Shown: one piece after another, positions 1 through 7,172 of the stretch
Layout of the letters: each line of letters begins with the position of its first letter
Numbering within the stretch: position 1 is the stretch's first letter
Assembly (NCBI GenBank): GCA_017386965.1
Contig: JAFOGE010000160.1
Coordinates: 1 to 13,278, forward strand
Source of the DNA: Clostridia bacterium
GTDB taxonomy: Bacteria; Bacillota; Clostridia; Oscillospirales; CAG-272
Length of the DNA stretch: 13,278 nt
Reading direction: 5' to 3'
The notes under the pieces: model-generated
What the model was told of the DNA's origin: nothing
Database searches by the model: none
The model's input: the letters and a program-made list of their open reading frames with translations, nothing else
Program-made: the position numbers and the translations under genes

Positions 1-2
1 AG

Positions 3-833
3 GAATTCCCCTACGCGATCCGTCTGGTTTCCGACGTCGTTTCCTCGAACGGCTCTACCTCTCAGGGCTCGGTCTGCGGATCTACCCTGGCATTGATGGA
101 TGCAGGCGTTCCGATCAAGGCTCCCGTTGCAGGCATCTCCTGCGGCCTGATCACCGCCGAGGACGGCTCCTGGGATACCATGCTGGATATCCAGGGTCTT
201 GAGGACTTCTACGGCGACATGGACTTTAAGGTTGCCGGAACGCACAAGGGTATCACCTCCATTCAGATGGACCTCAAGGTGGACGGTCTGACGCCCGACA
301 TCATCCGTAAGGCACTTGAGTCTACGCACGTAGGCCGTGACTATATCATTGACGAGGTCATTCTCAAGGCGATTCCCGCTCCTCGCGCAGAGGTTTCCAA
401 GTACGCGCCTAAGATGACCACTATGAAGATCGACCCCGACAAGATCCGTGAGGTCATCGGTAAGGGCGGCTCCGTGATCCAGAAGATCGTTGCAGACACC
501 GGTGCCAAGATCGACATCGAGGACGACGGAACCATCCGCATTGCCGCAATCAACGGCGCACAGGCAGAGGCTGCAAAGGCTTGCATCGATGCGATCGTAT
601 TTGAGCCTGAGGTTGGCGCAATCTACACCGGTACCGTTACCAGCATCAAGGAGTTTGGATGCTTTGTGGAGTATGCCCCCGGTAAGGAAGGTATGGTTCA
701 CATCTCCAAGATCGCTCCCCGCCGCATTGAAAAGGTCGAAGACGTTCTCAAGGTTGGCGACGTAGTCAAGGTCAAGTATATCGGTCTGGATAAGAAGGGC
801 CGTATGGACTTCTCCATCAAGGACGCACTTTAA
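3..833 (+). CDS. pnp: Polyribonucleotide nucleotidyltransferase (PNPase), C-terminal part, 5' truncated by window edge
   Basis: This is the last 276 residues of PNPase, the phosphorolytic 3'-5' exoribonuclease of RNA turnover. The reading frame is open from base 3, so the gene starts outside the window. Domains in order are the end of the second RNase PH core, with the SNGSTSQGSVCGS stretch and a GDMDFKVAG motif that carries the family's catalytic aspartates; a KH domain with the signature IREVIGKGGSVIQKI; and an S1 domain running from about EVGAIYTGTVTSIKEFGCFV to FSIKDAL. The protein stops directly after the S1 domain, without the acidic or basic tail found in some homologues. No lesion is visible. 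It is followed by a hairpin at 862-891. Identification rests on three consecutive domains in PNPase order, so alternatives are unlikely. Confidence 0.97.
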   Translation, partial: EFPYAIRLVSDVVSSNGSTSQGSVCGSTLALMDAGVPIKAPVAGISCGLITAEDGSWDTMLDIQGLEDFYGDMDFKVAGTHKGITSIQMDLKVDGLTPDIIRKALESTHVGRDYIIDEVILKAIPAPRAEVSKYAPKMTTMKIDPDKIREVIGKGGSVIQKIVADTGAKIDIEDDGTIRIAAINGAQAEAAKACIDAIVFEPEVGAIYTGTVTSIKEFGCFVEYAPGKEGMVHISKIAPRRIEKVEDVLKVGDVVKVKYIGLDKKGRMDFSIKDAL

Positions 834-861
834 TCCAAGTCTATAAGTAGAATATAGCAAG

Positions 862-891
862 CAACAGCTCCGAGGCTTCTCGGAGTTGTTG
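862..891 (+). terminator. Hairpin downstream of pnp, possible weak or leaky terminator
   Basis: A 13-base arm (862-874) pairs with 879-891 around a GCTT loop, with one G-T wobble. The stem is strong, but what follows is TATCCC rather than a T tract, so termination may be inefficient, or the hairpin may protect the pnp mRNA 3' end. It sits 28 bases after the pnp stop and 32 bases before the next start codon. No convincing separate promoter was seen for the next gene, so readthrough from pnp is possible. Confidence 0.55.
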
Positions 892-923
892 TATCCCATA
901 AAGAAAGGAACGGACTTGAAAAT

Positions 924-1937
924 ATGGGACAAGGCAGTACCCCACCCCGCAGCTTTAACACGGTCGTAAACAGCAACCGTGAGCAGCGCGCCAGACGCCA
1001 GCAAAAGGGACGCATTACCCTTCTCTCGATCTGCACGGTGATCATTCTGATCCTTTTGACGCTTATCATTTTTCTGATCGCATCCATCGCAGACGTGCTC
1101 GGCTCCAATCCCGGCGAGCCCTACGATACCACCGACCAAGAGAACAACGGCTCCAACAGCTCGGTCGTTTACGTTCCTCTGGCATGGGAAAGCTCCAAGG
1201 TCACCTCCGGCGTTCTCCTTGTGGTCAATGATGAACACGAATTCGATCCCGATTCCGTCGTAGGAGATCTGATCGATGTCTATGACAACCGCACCAAGAT
1301 CAACGGCTCCAATCCCTATCAGATCAACACGGTAACGGCAGCCTTGATGCATAAGGAAGCCTTCCCCCACATGGAAGCCATGATGCAGGAACACTACCGA
1401 TTGACCGAGGGCGACGGATCCATTCTGATCAAATATGCCTACCGCACCTATGAGGACCAGGAAAATCTCGGTTCGGTCGTCAAGGCGGGATTTTCCGATC
1501 ATCACACCGGATGCTGCATCGCTCTGCATCAGGGAAGCGCAAGCAATCCCCCTGCCATTGATACCGACCACTGGATCTACGATAACTGCCACAAGTACGG
1601 CTTCGTTCCCCGCTACCCCGTGGGTAAGGAGAGCGAAACGGGCGTTCGCGATTACGAGCATTGCTACCGCTACGTCGGACTTCCCCACGCAGCCTATATG
1701 ACGGAGAACAATCTCTGCCTTGAGGAATACGTAGAGCTTCTGCAAACCCGTTACGCAAACGGAGAGCATCTTTCGATCACGGATGCCGCCGGCGCCAAGT
1801 ACGAGGTCTATTACGTTCCTGCATCCAACACCGAGCTGACCACCATTCAGGTTCCCGCAAATTACGCCTACACCGTTTCCGGTGACAACATCGGCGGATT
1901 CATTATCACTGTCGATTTGAGCGCTCCCAATGCATAA
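924..1937 (+). CDS. Membrane-anchored VanY-like (peptidase M15) protein with altered zinc-site residues
   Basis: The 337-residue protein has a basic cytoplasmic N-terminus (about 1-30), one membrane segment (about 31-56), a low-complexity linker, and an extracytoplasmic domain related to D-alanyl-D-alanine carboxypeptidases of the VanY/M15 family. Family landmarks are AYRTYEDQ, SDHHTGCC (191-198), HKYGFVPRYPVGK and YRYVG (248-252). About 60 residues after the fold look beta-rich and do not match the peptidase core. In the family motif SxHxxGxAxD the first His is kept (H193) but the Asp ligand position is Ala (A200). In the usual ExxH before RYVG the His position is Cys (C247) and the Glu position is Tyr (Y244). 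Standard zinc peptidase activity is therefore doubtful. It may be a peptidoglycan-binding pseudoenzyme or use other ligands. The ATG at 924 follows AAAGGAAC at 904-911, a rather long spacing. The fold assignment is firm; the function is inferred. Confidence 0.8.
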   Translation: MGQGSTPPRSFNTVVNSNREQRARRQQKGRITLLSICTVIILILLTLIIFLIASIADVLGSNPGEPYDTTDQENNGSNSSVVYVPLAWESSKVTSGVLLVVNDEHEFDPDSVVGDLIDVYDNRTKINGSNPYQINTVTAALMHKEAFPHMEAMMQEHYRLTEGDGSILIKYAYRTYEDQENLGSVVKAGFSDHHTGCCIALHQGSASNPPAIDTDHWIYDNCHKYGFVPRYPVGKESETGVRDYEHCYRYVGLPHAAYMTENNLCLEEYVELLQTRYANGEHLSITDAAGAKYEVYYVPASNTELTTIQVPANYAYTVSGDNIGGFIITVDLSAPNA

Positions 1938-1972
1938 TAAACCTTGATTTGACATACGATATCAATAATTAC

Positions 1973-1977
1973 GGAGG
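1973..1977 (+). promoter_or_regulatory. Ribosome binding site fixing the start of the small cysteine-rich protein
   Basis: GGAGG lies 7 bases before the ATG at 1985. It decides in favour of this start over the in-frame TTG at 1949. Confidence 0.75.
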
Positions 1978-1984
1978 TATTATC

Positions 1985-2374
1985 ATGGAAAAAGAAAAGA
2001 ATATTCTCTTGGAAGACGATGTCTGCGATTGCACAGAGCTCACCGAATGCGAGGAGCTTCCTTTTGACGAGGAGCTTACCTGCAAGGAGAAATTCACGCA
2101 GAAATGCCAGGAAGTAAAGGATGCCTGCAACAAAACCGTTGCCCGCATTGTGGATGACTGGAAGGAAACTGCCGGAAATCCTTATATCAGACAGACCAAC
2201 ATCACCAAGATCGAAATTTTCCGTTCTCCCGAGGATGAAACGCCGGTGGACGTTTTCCAGACCACCAACGTTCGCTCCTATTCGGCTCGCGCAATGGCAC
2301 TGGTCGGAACGGCTGCACTCGCATTCACCTGTGCAACCAAGTTTGTTGCATGGAAGATCGCTAAAAAATTCTAA
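1985..2374 (+). CDS. Small acidic cysteine-rich protein with C-terminal membrane segment, function unknown
   Basis: I do not recognise this 129-residue protein. Its first third is very acidic and holds six cysteines (C14, C16, C22, C33, C41, C48), including a CDC and two ECEEL/TCKEK-like stretches. The middle is charged and probably structured, with a beta-like KIEIFRSPEDE segment. A hydrophobic segment at about 103-123 containing C116 is followed by a lysine-rich end (KIAKKF), which suggests a tail anchor with the bulk of the protein in the cytoplasm. The ATG at 1985 is chosen because GGAGG at 1973-1977 lies 7 bases upstream. A TTG at 1949 would extend it by 12 residues but has no such site. 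The gene lies 47 bases after the VanY-like gene and is probably co-transcribed with it. The cysteines could bind metal or form redox pairs, but no known motif was seen. Confidence 0.75.
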   Translation: MEKEKNILLEDDVCDCTELTECEELPFDEELTCKEKFTQKCQEVKDACNKTVARIVDDWKETAGNPYIRQTNITKIEIFRSPEDETPVDVFQTTNVRSYSARAMALVGTAALAFTCATKFVAWKIAKKF

Positions 2375-2386
2375 TCGATAGAAGCC

Positions 2387-2432
2387 AAAAGCTTGGGCGG
2401 CAACCGCGTTTGCGGTTGCCGCCCAAGCTTTT
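2387..2432. terminator. Bidirectional intrinsic terminator
   Basis: A perfect 21-base inverted repeat (arms 2387-2407 and 2412-2432, loop GTTT) is followed on the plus strand by further T residues (TTTGTTTTATT). On the minus strand the arm ends in TTTT. It lies between the plus-strand small protein gene, which stops at 2374, and the minus-strand ABC gene, which stops at 2438. It can therefore end both converging transcripts. Confidence 0.93.
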
Positions 2433-2437
2433 TTGTT

Positions 2438-4372
2438 TTATTCCAGCTCAAATGCGCCGGTGTAGAGCTGATAGTACTGGCCCTTCTCCGCGATGAGCTT
2501 TTCATGATTTCCGCGTTCAATGATGCGGCCATGGTCCAGAACCATGATCACATCCGAATTGCGGACGGTAGAAAGACGATGTGCGATGACAAAGACCGTG
2601 CGGCCCTTCATCAAAGCATCCATTCCCTTCTGAACGATCGCCTCGGTGCGTGTATCAATCGAGGAGGTTGCCTCATCCAGAATCATGACCGGAGGATCGG
2701 CAACCGCCGCACGGGCGATCGCGATCAGCTGGCGCTGTCCTTGGGAGAGATTGCTTCCGTTGTTGGAAAGCTCCGTTTCATATCCTCCCGGAAGTCGGGT
2801 GATAAAGTCATCCGCGCCTGCAAGCTTTGCTGCACGAATGCATTCCTCATCCGTAGCATCGAGATTGCCGTAACGGATATTCTCCATAACCGTTCCCGTA
2901 AAGAGATTGGTATCCTGCAAAACGATACCGAGAGAGCGGCGCAGATCCGACTTGCGGATCTTATTGATATTGATGCCGTCATAACGAATCTTTCCGTCTG
3001 CAATGTCGTAGAAGCGGTTGATGAGGTTCGTGATCGTGGTCTTTCCTGCACCGGTCGCGCCAACAAAGGCAACCTTCTGTCCGGGTTCGGCAAAGACACT
3101 GACATCGTGAAGAACCGTCTTCCCTTCCTCATATCCAAAATCCACCTCGGTCATACGCACGTCGCCGCGCAGAAGCGTGTAGGTAACGCTTCCGTCTGCA
3201 CTGTGCGGATGCTTCCATGCCCAGATACCCGTGTGGTGATCCGCCTCGTGAACGTTTCCTTCGGCATCGACCGTCGCGTTCACCAAGGTTACATAGCCTT
3301 CATCGGCCTCGGGCGCTTGATCCATCAATTCAAAGACGCGACCGGCTCCTGCCAACGCCATGACGATGGAGTTGATCTGCTGAGAGAACTGGTTGATGTT
3401 GCCCGTAAACTGCTTGGTCATATTGAGGAACGGAACAATGATGTCTACTCCCAGGGCCAATCCGGAAAAGCTCAGATTGGGCGTCTTCGCCGCCATGAGA
3501 AGACCGCCTACCACGGCAACGATGACGTACATCACGTTACCGATATTCATGATGATCGGTCCGAGCATATTGGCATAGGCGTTTGCACGGTAAGCATTCT
3601 GAAAGAGCTCGTCATTGACCTTATCAAAATCCTTGCGGCTTTGCTCCTCATGACTGAATACCTTGACGACCTTCTGACCGTTCATCATTTCCTGCACGTA
3701 GCCCTCCATGCCGCCAACCGACCTTTGGAGCTTGATGAAGAAGCGCGCCGATCCGCCTCCGATCTTTTTGGAAACCAGCGCCATGAATACAACCCCTACC
3801 AACAACAGGATTGTGAGCCAAATGCTGTAATAAAGCATAATCGCGAGAACCGAAATGACGATCACCGATGCGCGGATGATAGTAGGCATCGATTGCGAAA
3901 CAAGCTGACGGAGCGTATCAATATCATTGGTATAATAGCTCATAATGTCGCCATGCTTGTGTGTGTCAAAATACTTGATGGGCAGATCCTGCATCTTCTC
4001 AAACATGGTCTTACGCATCTTGTAAAGGAAGCCCTGCGTAATATACGCCATCAGCTGGCTCTCAAGCGTAATGGAGGTGATGGAGAAGACGTAAAGAACG
4101 ATCAGCACCGCAACCTGCGGGATAATGATCTTGGAAGCGGCCACCCAGTCTTGCGTAGGCTGATACTGCTGTACCGTTTCGGTTACCCGCTGCAAAAAGA
4201 TCGAGGGAATCGTAGATACGATACCGGTAAAGAGAATGCAAAGGATCGAGAGCGGCAGAAGCACCGGATAGGCCCGAAAGAGCATCTTCAAAAGACGCTT
4301 GAGCAAACCAATGTCCAGCTTTCTCTTGGGAGGTCTTGCGCCCATGGGCATACTGTTTTTATTCTTTGCCAT
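2438..4372 (-). CDS. ABC exporter half-transporter, subunit with canonical catalytic residues
   Basis: This 644-residue protein has a six-helix exporter membrane domain followed by a nucleotide-binding domain. Visible motifs are Walker A GATGAGKTT (438-446), signature LSQGQ (542-546), Walker B MILDEATSSID with catalytic Glu at 567, and switch histidine H598 (IAHRLST). The signature has Gln where LSGGQ has Gly, as in one partner of known heterodimeric exporters such as TM287/TM288. About 45 extra residues (roughly 355-400, containing TGIWAWKHPH) sit between the membrane and ATPase domains. The ATG at 4372 is chosen because GGAGGTG lies 6 bases upstream; longer in-frame starts reach into the upstream gene. 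It overlaps that gene's end by 14 bases, which implies translational coupling and complex formation. The substrate (drug, peptide or lipid) cannot be read from the sequence. Confidence 0.95.
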   Translation of the reverse strand: MAKNKNSMPMGARPPKRKLDIGLLKRLLKMLFRAYPVLLPLSILCILFTGIVSTIPSIFLQRVTETVQQYQPTQDWVAASKIIIPQVAVLIVLYVFSITSITLESQLMAYITQGFLYKMRKTMFEKMQDLPIKYFDTHKHGDIMSYYTNDIDTLRQLVSQSMPTIIRASVIVISVLAIMLYYSIWLTILLLVGVVFMALVSKKIGGGSARFFIKLQRSVGGMEGYVQEMMNGQKVVKVFSHEEQSRKDFDKVNDELFQNAYRANAYANMLGPIIMNIGNVMYVIVAVVGGLLMAAKTPNLSFSGLALGVDIIVPFLNMTKQFTGNINQFSQQINSIVMALAGAGRVFELMDQAPEADEGYVTLVNATVDAEGNVHEADHHTGIWAWKHPHSADGSVTYTLLRGDVRMTEVDFGYEEGKTVLHDVSVFAEPGQKVAFVGATGAGKTTITNLINRFYDIADGKIRYDGININKIRKSDLRRSLGIVLQDTNLFTGTVMENIRYGNLDATDEECIRAAKLAGADDFITRLPGGYETELSNNGSNLSQGQRQLIAIARAAVADPPVMILDEATSSIDTRTEAIVQKGMDALMKGRTVFVIAHRLSTVRNSDVIMVLDHGRIIERGNHEKLIAEKGQYYQLYTGAFELE

Positions 4373-6107
4373 CTTGCGCACCTCCATTCGTTTGTTGCTC
4401 ATACACCTCGCGGTAGATCTCGTTCGTTGCCAGAAGCTGCTCGTGGTTGCCGACCGCATCCACGGTACCGTTGTTCATAACAATGATGATATCTGCCTTT
4501 TCCACCGATGCAATGCGCTGGGCAATGATAATCTTGGTGGTGTCGGGAATGTAAGAGCGGAAGCCCTCACGAATCAAGGCGTCGGTTTTGGTGTCAACTG
4601 CACTGGTCGAGTCATCGAGGATCAGGATCTTCGGCTTCTTCAGAAGGGCGCGCGCAATGCAAAGGCGTTGCTTTTGCCCTCCGGAAACGTTGGTGCCTCC
4701 CTGCTCGATCTTCGTATCGTACCCATCCGGGAAGGACAGCACAAACTCATCCGCCTGTGCCAGGCGGCAAGCCTCCCGCAGCTCCTCATCCGTTGCGCTT
4801 TCGTTGCCCCAACGGAGATTCTCCTTGATGGTGCCCGAGAAGAGCAGATTCTTCTGCAGGACCATGGCCACGGCCCCGCGCAGCGTATCCAGATCGTAGG
4901 AACGAACGTCGTGTCCTCCGACCCGCACGCTTCCCTCCGTTGCGTCGTAAAGGCGCGGAATGAGCTGTACGAGCGAGGATTTTCCGGATCCGGTTCCGCC
5001 GATAATACCAACGGTTGCACCCGAGGGAATGTGCAGCTCAATATTGGAGAGCGAGTAGCGCTTGGCGCTCTCCGCATATTTGAAGCTCACAGCGTCGAAA
5101 TCGACCGATCCGTCAACAACCTCGGTCAGAGGGTTCTCGGGATTGGTCAAGGAGGATTCCTCACAAAGCACCTCGTAGATACGCCTTGCCGACTCCGCCG
5201 ACATGGTGAGCATCACGAAGATCATGGAAAGCATCATCAAGGACATCAGGATCTGCGTGCCGTAGGTCAGCATAGCAGAGATCTGGCCTACGTCAAAGGG
5301 ATCTCCTCCGCAGTTGATCGCGATCTGCGATCCGACCAGCAGAATGACGACCATATTAAAGTACATACAAAACTGCATCAAGGGCGTATTCAAAGCCACG
5401 ATGCGCTCCGCCTTGGTAAAGTCCATGCGGATCTTCTCTGCCTCAGCCGTAAACTTCTCCTTCTCGTACTCCTCGCGGGAAAAGCCCTTGACCACGCGCA
5501 TGGCGCGAACGTTTTCCTCAATGGATTCGTTGAGTCGGTCATATTTGCGGAATACGGCGTGGAAGGCAGGCATCGCCTTCTTGGCAACCAAAAGCAATCC
5601 GCCGCCAAGGATCGGAATGACGATGATAAAGGTAAAGGCCAGCTTTCCACCCATTACGAAAGCCATGACGACCGAGAAGATCAGCAGAAGTGGACTGCGG
5701 ATCGCCGTGCGAATGAGCATCATAAAGGACATTTGCACGTTGAAGACGTCGGTGGTCATACGGGTAACCAGAGAGGAGGAGGAGAATTTGTCGATATTGG
5801 CAAAGGAGTAGGTCTGCACCTTCGCAAACAAATCATGCCGCAGATTCTTGGAGAATCCGGCAGCCGCTTTGGAGCAGGTAAAGCCGGCAACTCCCCCAAA
5901 GGAAAGAGAGAGCAATGCCATCAACACCAAAAGCAATCCGGTCTTTACAATTTGGGACATCTCTGCCCCATTTTTAATGTTGCTGATCAGATCAGCTGTG
6001 ATAAATGGGATCAGGGTTTCAATCACCGCCTCCCCCAAAATGAAAAGCAGCGTCAGTATGGTAGGCAGCTTATACTCCCGCACACACTTCGCCAACCGCT
6101 TGATCAT
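4359..6107 (-). CDS. ABC exporter half-transporter, subunit with degenerate ATP site
   Basis: This 582-residue protein has an exporter-type membrane domain (about 1-300) and a nucleotide-binding domain. Walker A is GGTGSGKSS (370-378) and the signature is VSGGQ (474-478). Walker B reads ILILDDSTSAVD, with Asp (D499) where the catalytic Glu belongs. The switch-loop histidine is replaced by Gln (Q530, IIAQRIAS). Both changes mark the non-hydrolysing site of heterodimeric exporters. The gene overlaps the next subunit by 14 bases. Pairing its canonical signature with the partner's Walker motifs gives the active site; its own Walker motifs face the partner's LSQGQ. The start is uncertain: ATG at 6107 is used here, but an in-frame TTG at 6113 lies two codons upstream, and a GGAAGGGAAG sequence is somewhat distant from both. 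A candidate promoter with a palindrome lies at 6143-6170. Confidence 0.94.
   Translation of the reverse strand: MIKRLAKCVREYKLPTILTLLFILGEAVIETLIPFITADLISNIKNGAEMSQIVKTGLLLVLMALLSLSFGGVAGFTCSKAAAGFSKNLRHDLFAKVQTYSFANIDKFSSSSLVTRMTTDVFNVQMSFMMLIRTAIRSPLLLIFSVVMAFVMGGKLAFTFIIVIPILGGGLLLVAKKAMPAFHAVFRKYDRLNESIEENVRAMRVVKGFSREEYEKEKFTAEAEKIRMDFTKAERIVALNTPLMQFCMYFNMVVILLVGSQIAINCGGDPFDVGQISAMLTYGTQILMSLMMLSMIFVMLTMSAESARRIYEVLCEESSLTNPENPLTEVVDGSVDFDAVSFKYAESAKRYSLSNIELHIPSGATVGIIGGTGSGKSSLVQLIPRLYDATEGSVRVGGHDVRSYDLDTLRGAVAMVLQKNLLFSGTIKENLRWGNESATDEELREACRLAQADEFVLSFPDGYDTKIEQGGTNVSGGQKQRLCIARALLKKPKILILDDSTSAVDTKTDALIREGFRSYIPDTTKIIIAQRIASVEKADIIIVMNNGTVDAVGNHEQLLATNEIYREVYEQQTNGGAQDGKE
4379..4385 (-). 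promoter_or_regulatory. Ribosome binding site of the second ABC subunit, inside the upstream gene
   Basis: On the minus strand GGAGGTG lies 6 bases before the ATG at 4372 and within the last codons of the upstream subunit. This decides the start and supports coupled translation of the two subunits. Confidence 0.8.
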
Positions 6108-6142
6108 CGCCAAAGCTCGATCACACTTCCCTTCCGTTCATT

Positions 6143-6170
6143 AAAATAATACAACACTATATTGTATCAA
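6143..6170 (-). promoter_or_regulatory. Candidate promoter of the ABC exporter operon with a palindromic operator-like spacer
   Basis: On the minus strand TTGATA (6165-6170) and TATTTT (6143-6148) are 16 bases apart and match sigma-A boxes at 5 and 4 of 6 positions. The spacer and part of the -35 box form the inverted repeat ATACAA-N7-TTGTAT (6149-6167), a placement typical of repressor operators. MarR- or GntR-type repressors often control such exporters, but no regulator gene is in the window. The assignment is by inspection only. Confidence 0.5.
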
Positions 6171-6224
6171 ATGATCTTTTTACTTGAATGAATATTTCTT
6201 GAACATTTTGCAAACATAGATGAA

Positions 6225-7169
6225 CTATGCCTTTTTCTCCATACATTTCTCTAAAAATGCTGCCGTTACACGGCGGTAACGCACGGGATCCAGCATATAG
6301 CTCAGTGCGTGCCCCGCATTCGGAAAGGTTTCGAGCTGTACCCGATCGGGAGCCGCCGCTCGGATCTCGCGGCTCATGTCACAAGGAACGAAGCGATCGT
6401 CCTCCCCGTGGATCACAAGGATCGGAACACGGCTTTGGGTTACGGCATTTACAGGTCCCTCCTCTGTCAGACGAAAGCCGCCCAGCAGGCGCGCCCCGAG
6501 GCAAATGAAGGGATAGGTCAGGCGAACCGGGAAATGCATGTCCCGGCAAACCTTCTGAATGATCGCCCGCGGCGAAGAATAGGGACAGTCCGCAATGATC
6601 CCGATGACGCTCTCGGGAAGCGGAAGCGCGGATGCCATCAGGACCGTAGCCGCGCCCATCGAAACACCCGAGAGTAAAATCGGGCAATCCTTTCCAAAAC
6701 GTTCCGTGGCATACTCCGCCCAGCTTTTTACGTCATAGCGCTCCAAAAGCCCGAAGGAAATGGTGTGCCCCTCGCTTTCTCCGTGGGAACGCTGATCGAC
6801 CATAAGCGCGTTGTATCCGCGCGCCCGCGTCAGTTCGCTTCCTCCACAAAAATCGTAAATGGGATTGCTCCGGTACCCGTGAAACTGGATCTCCAAGGGA
6901 GCGCCGTCGCGGACGTGGTAATAGCGTGCCGAAAGCAGACGCCCGTCATGCGACCGAATGGTCACACGCTCGCTGGGATAAGCACGCATATCTCCCACGA
7001 GGCGGATCGTATTCTCGTGATGTGGCAGATACTGCTCTCCCATTGGAAGCTCCGGCGGCTTCGCCTTACGCTTGCTCGACATATAAAAAGCGTTGCAATA
7101 GGCATACACCGTGATCGCGGCACAAAGGAGGAGAAGAATCCCGAGCGTGATCAAAATTCCGAACTCCAT
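6225..7169 (-). CDS. Membrane-anchored alpha/beta hydrolase
   Basis: This 314-residue protein has an N-terminal hydrophobic segment (about 3-27) without an obvious signal cleavage site, so it is likely membrane-anchored. An alpha/beta hydrolase domain follows. The oxyanion region shows FHGYRSN, followed by DQRSHGESEG. The nucleophile elbow is GVSMGA with Ser170. The acid is Asp258 in HGEDDRFVP, and the histidine is His287 in NAGHALS. The triad is complete and correctly ordered, so it is expected to be an active serine hydrolase (esterase or peptidase type). The substrate is unknown. The ATG at 7169 is 3 bases from the trxB stop; AAGGAG in the trxB end lies about 12 bases upstream. It is probably the last gene of an rqcH-trxB-hydrolase transcript. 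No clear terminator was found after it. Confidence 0.9.
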   Translation of the reverse strand: MEFGILITLGILLLLCAAITVYAYCNAFYMSSKRKAKPPELPMGEQYLPHHENTIRLVGDMRAYPSERVTIRSHDGRLLSARYYHVRDGAPLEIQFHGYRSNPIYDFCGGSELTRARGYNALMVDQRSHGESEGHTISFGLLERYDVKSWAEYATERFGKDCPILLSGVSMGAATVLMASALPLPESVIGIIADCPYSSPRAIIQKVCRDMHFPVRLTYPFICLGARLLGGFRLTEEGPVNAVTQSRVPILVIHGEDDRFVPCDMSREIRAAAPDRVQLETFPNAGHALSYMLDPVRYRRVTAAFLEKCMEKKA

Positions 7170-7172
7170 CCT

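Noticed and set aside
1949..1954. A perfect TTGACA before the small cysteine-rich gene
   Set aside because: No -10-like hexamer occurs 15-19 bases downstream; the ribosome binding site occupies that position. It is unlikely to be a promoter.
2393..4480. A 695-codon open frame on the plus strand across the ABC gene
   Set aside because: It is antisense to a gene with a full set of ABC motifs, starts inside a terminator stem, and its translation has no recognisable domain. It is a codon-bias shadow.
4299..6149. A 616-codon open frame on the plus strand across the other ABC gene
   Set aside because: Same reason: the opposite strand encodes a clear transporter, and this translation is rich in His, Arg and Gln without domain features.
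6185..6205. Direct repeat of TTCAAG (minus strand) upstream of the ABC promoter
   Set aside because: Two 6-base copies 15 bases apart in AT-rich sequence can arise by chance, and no known regulator motif matches.
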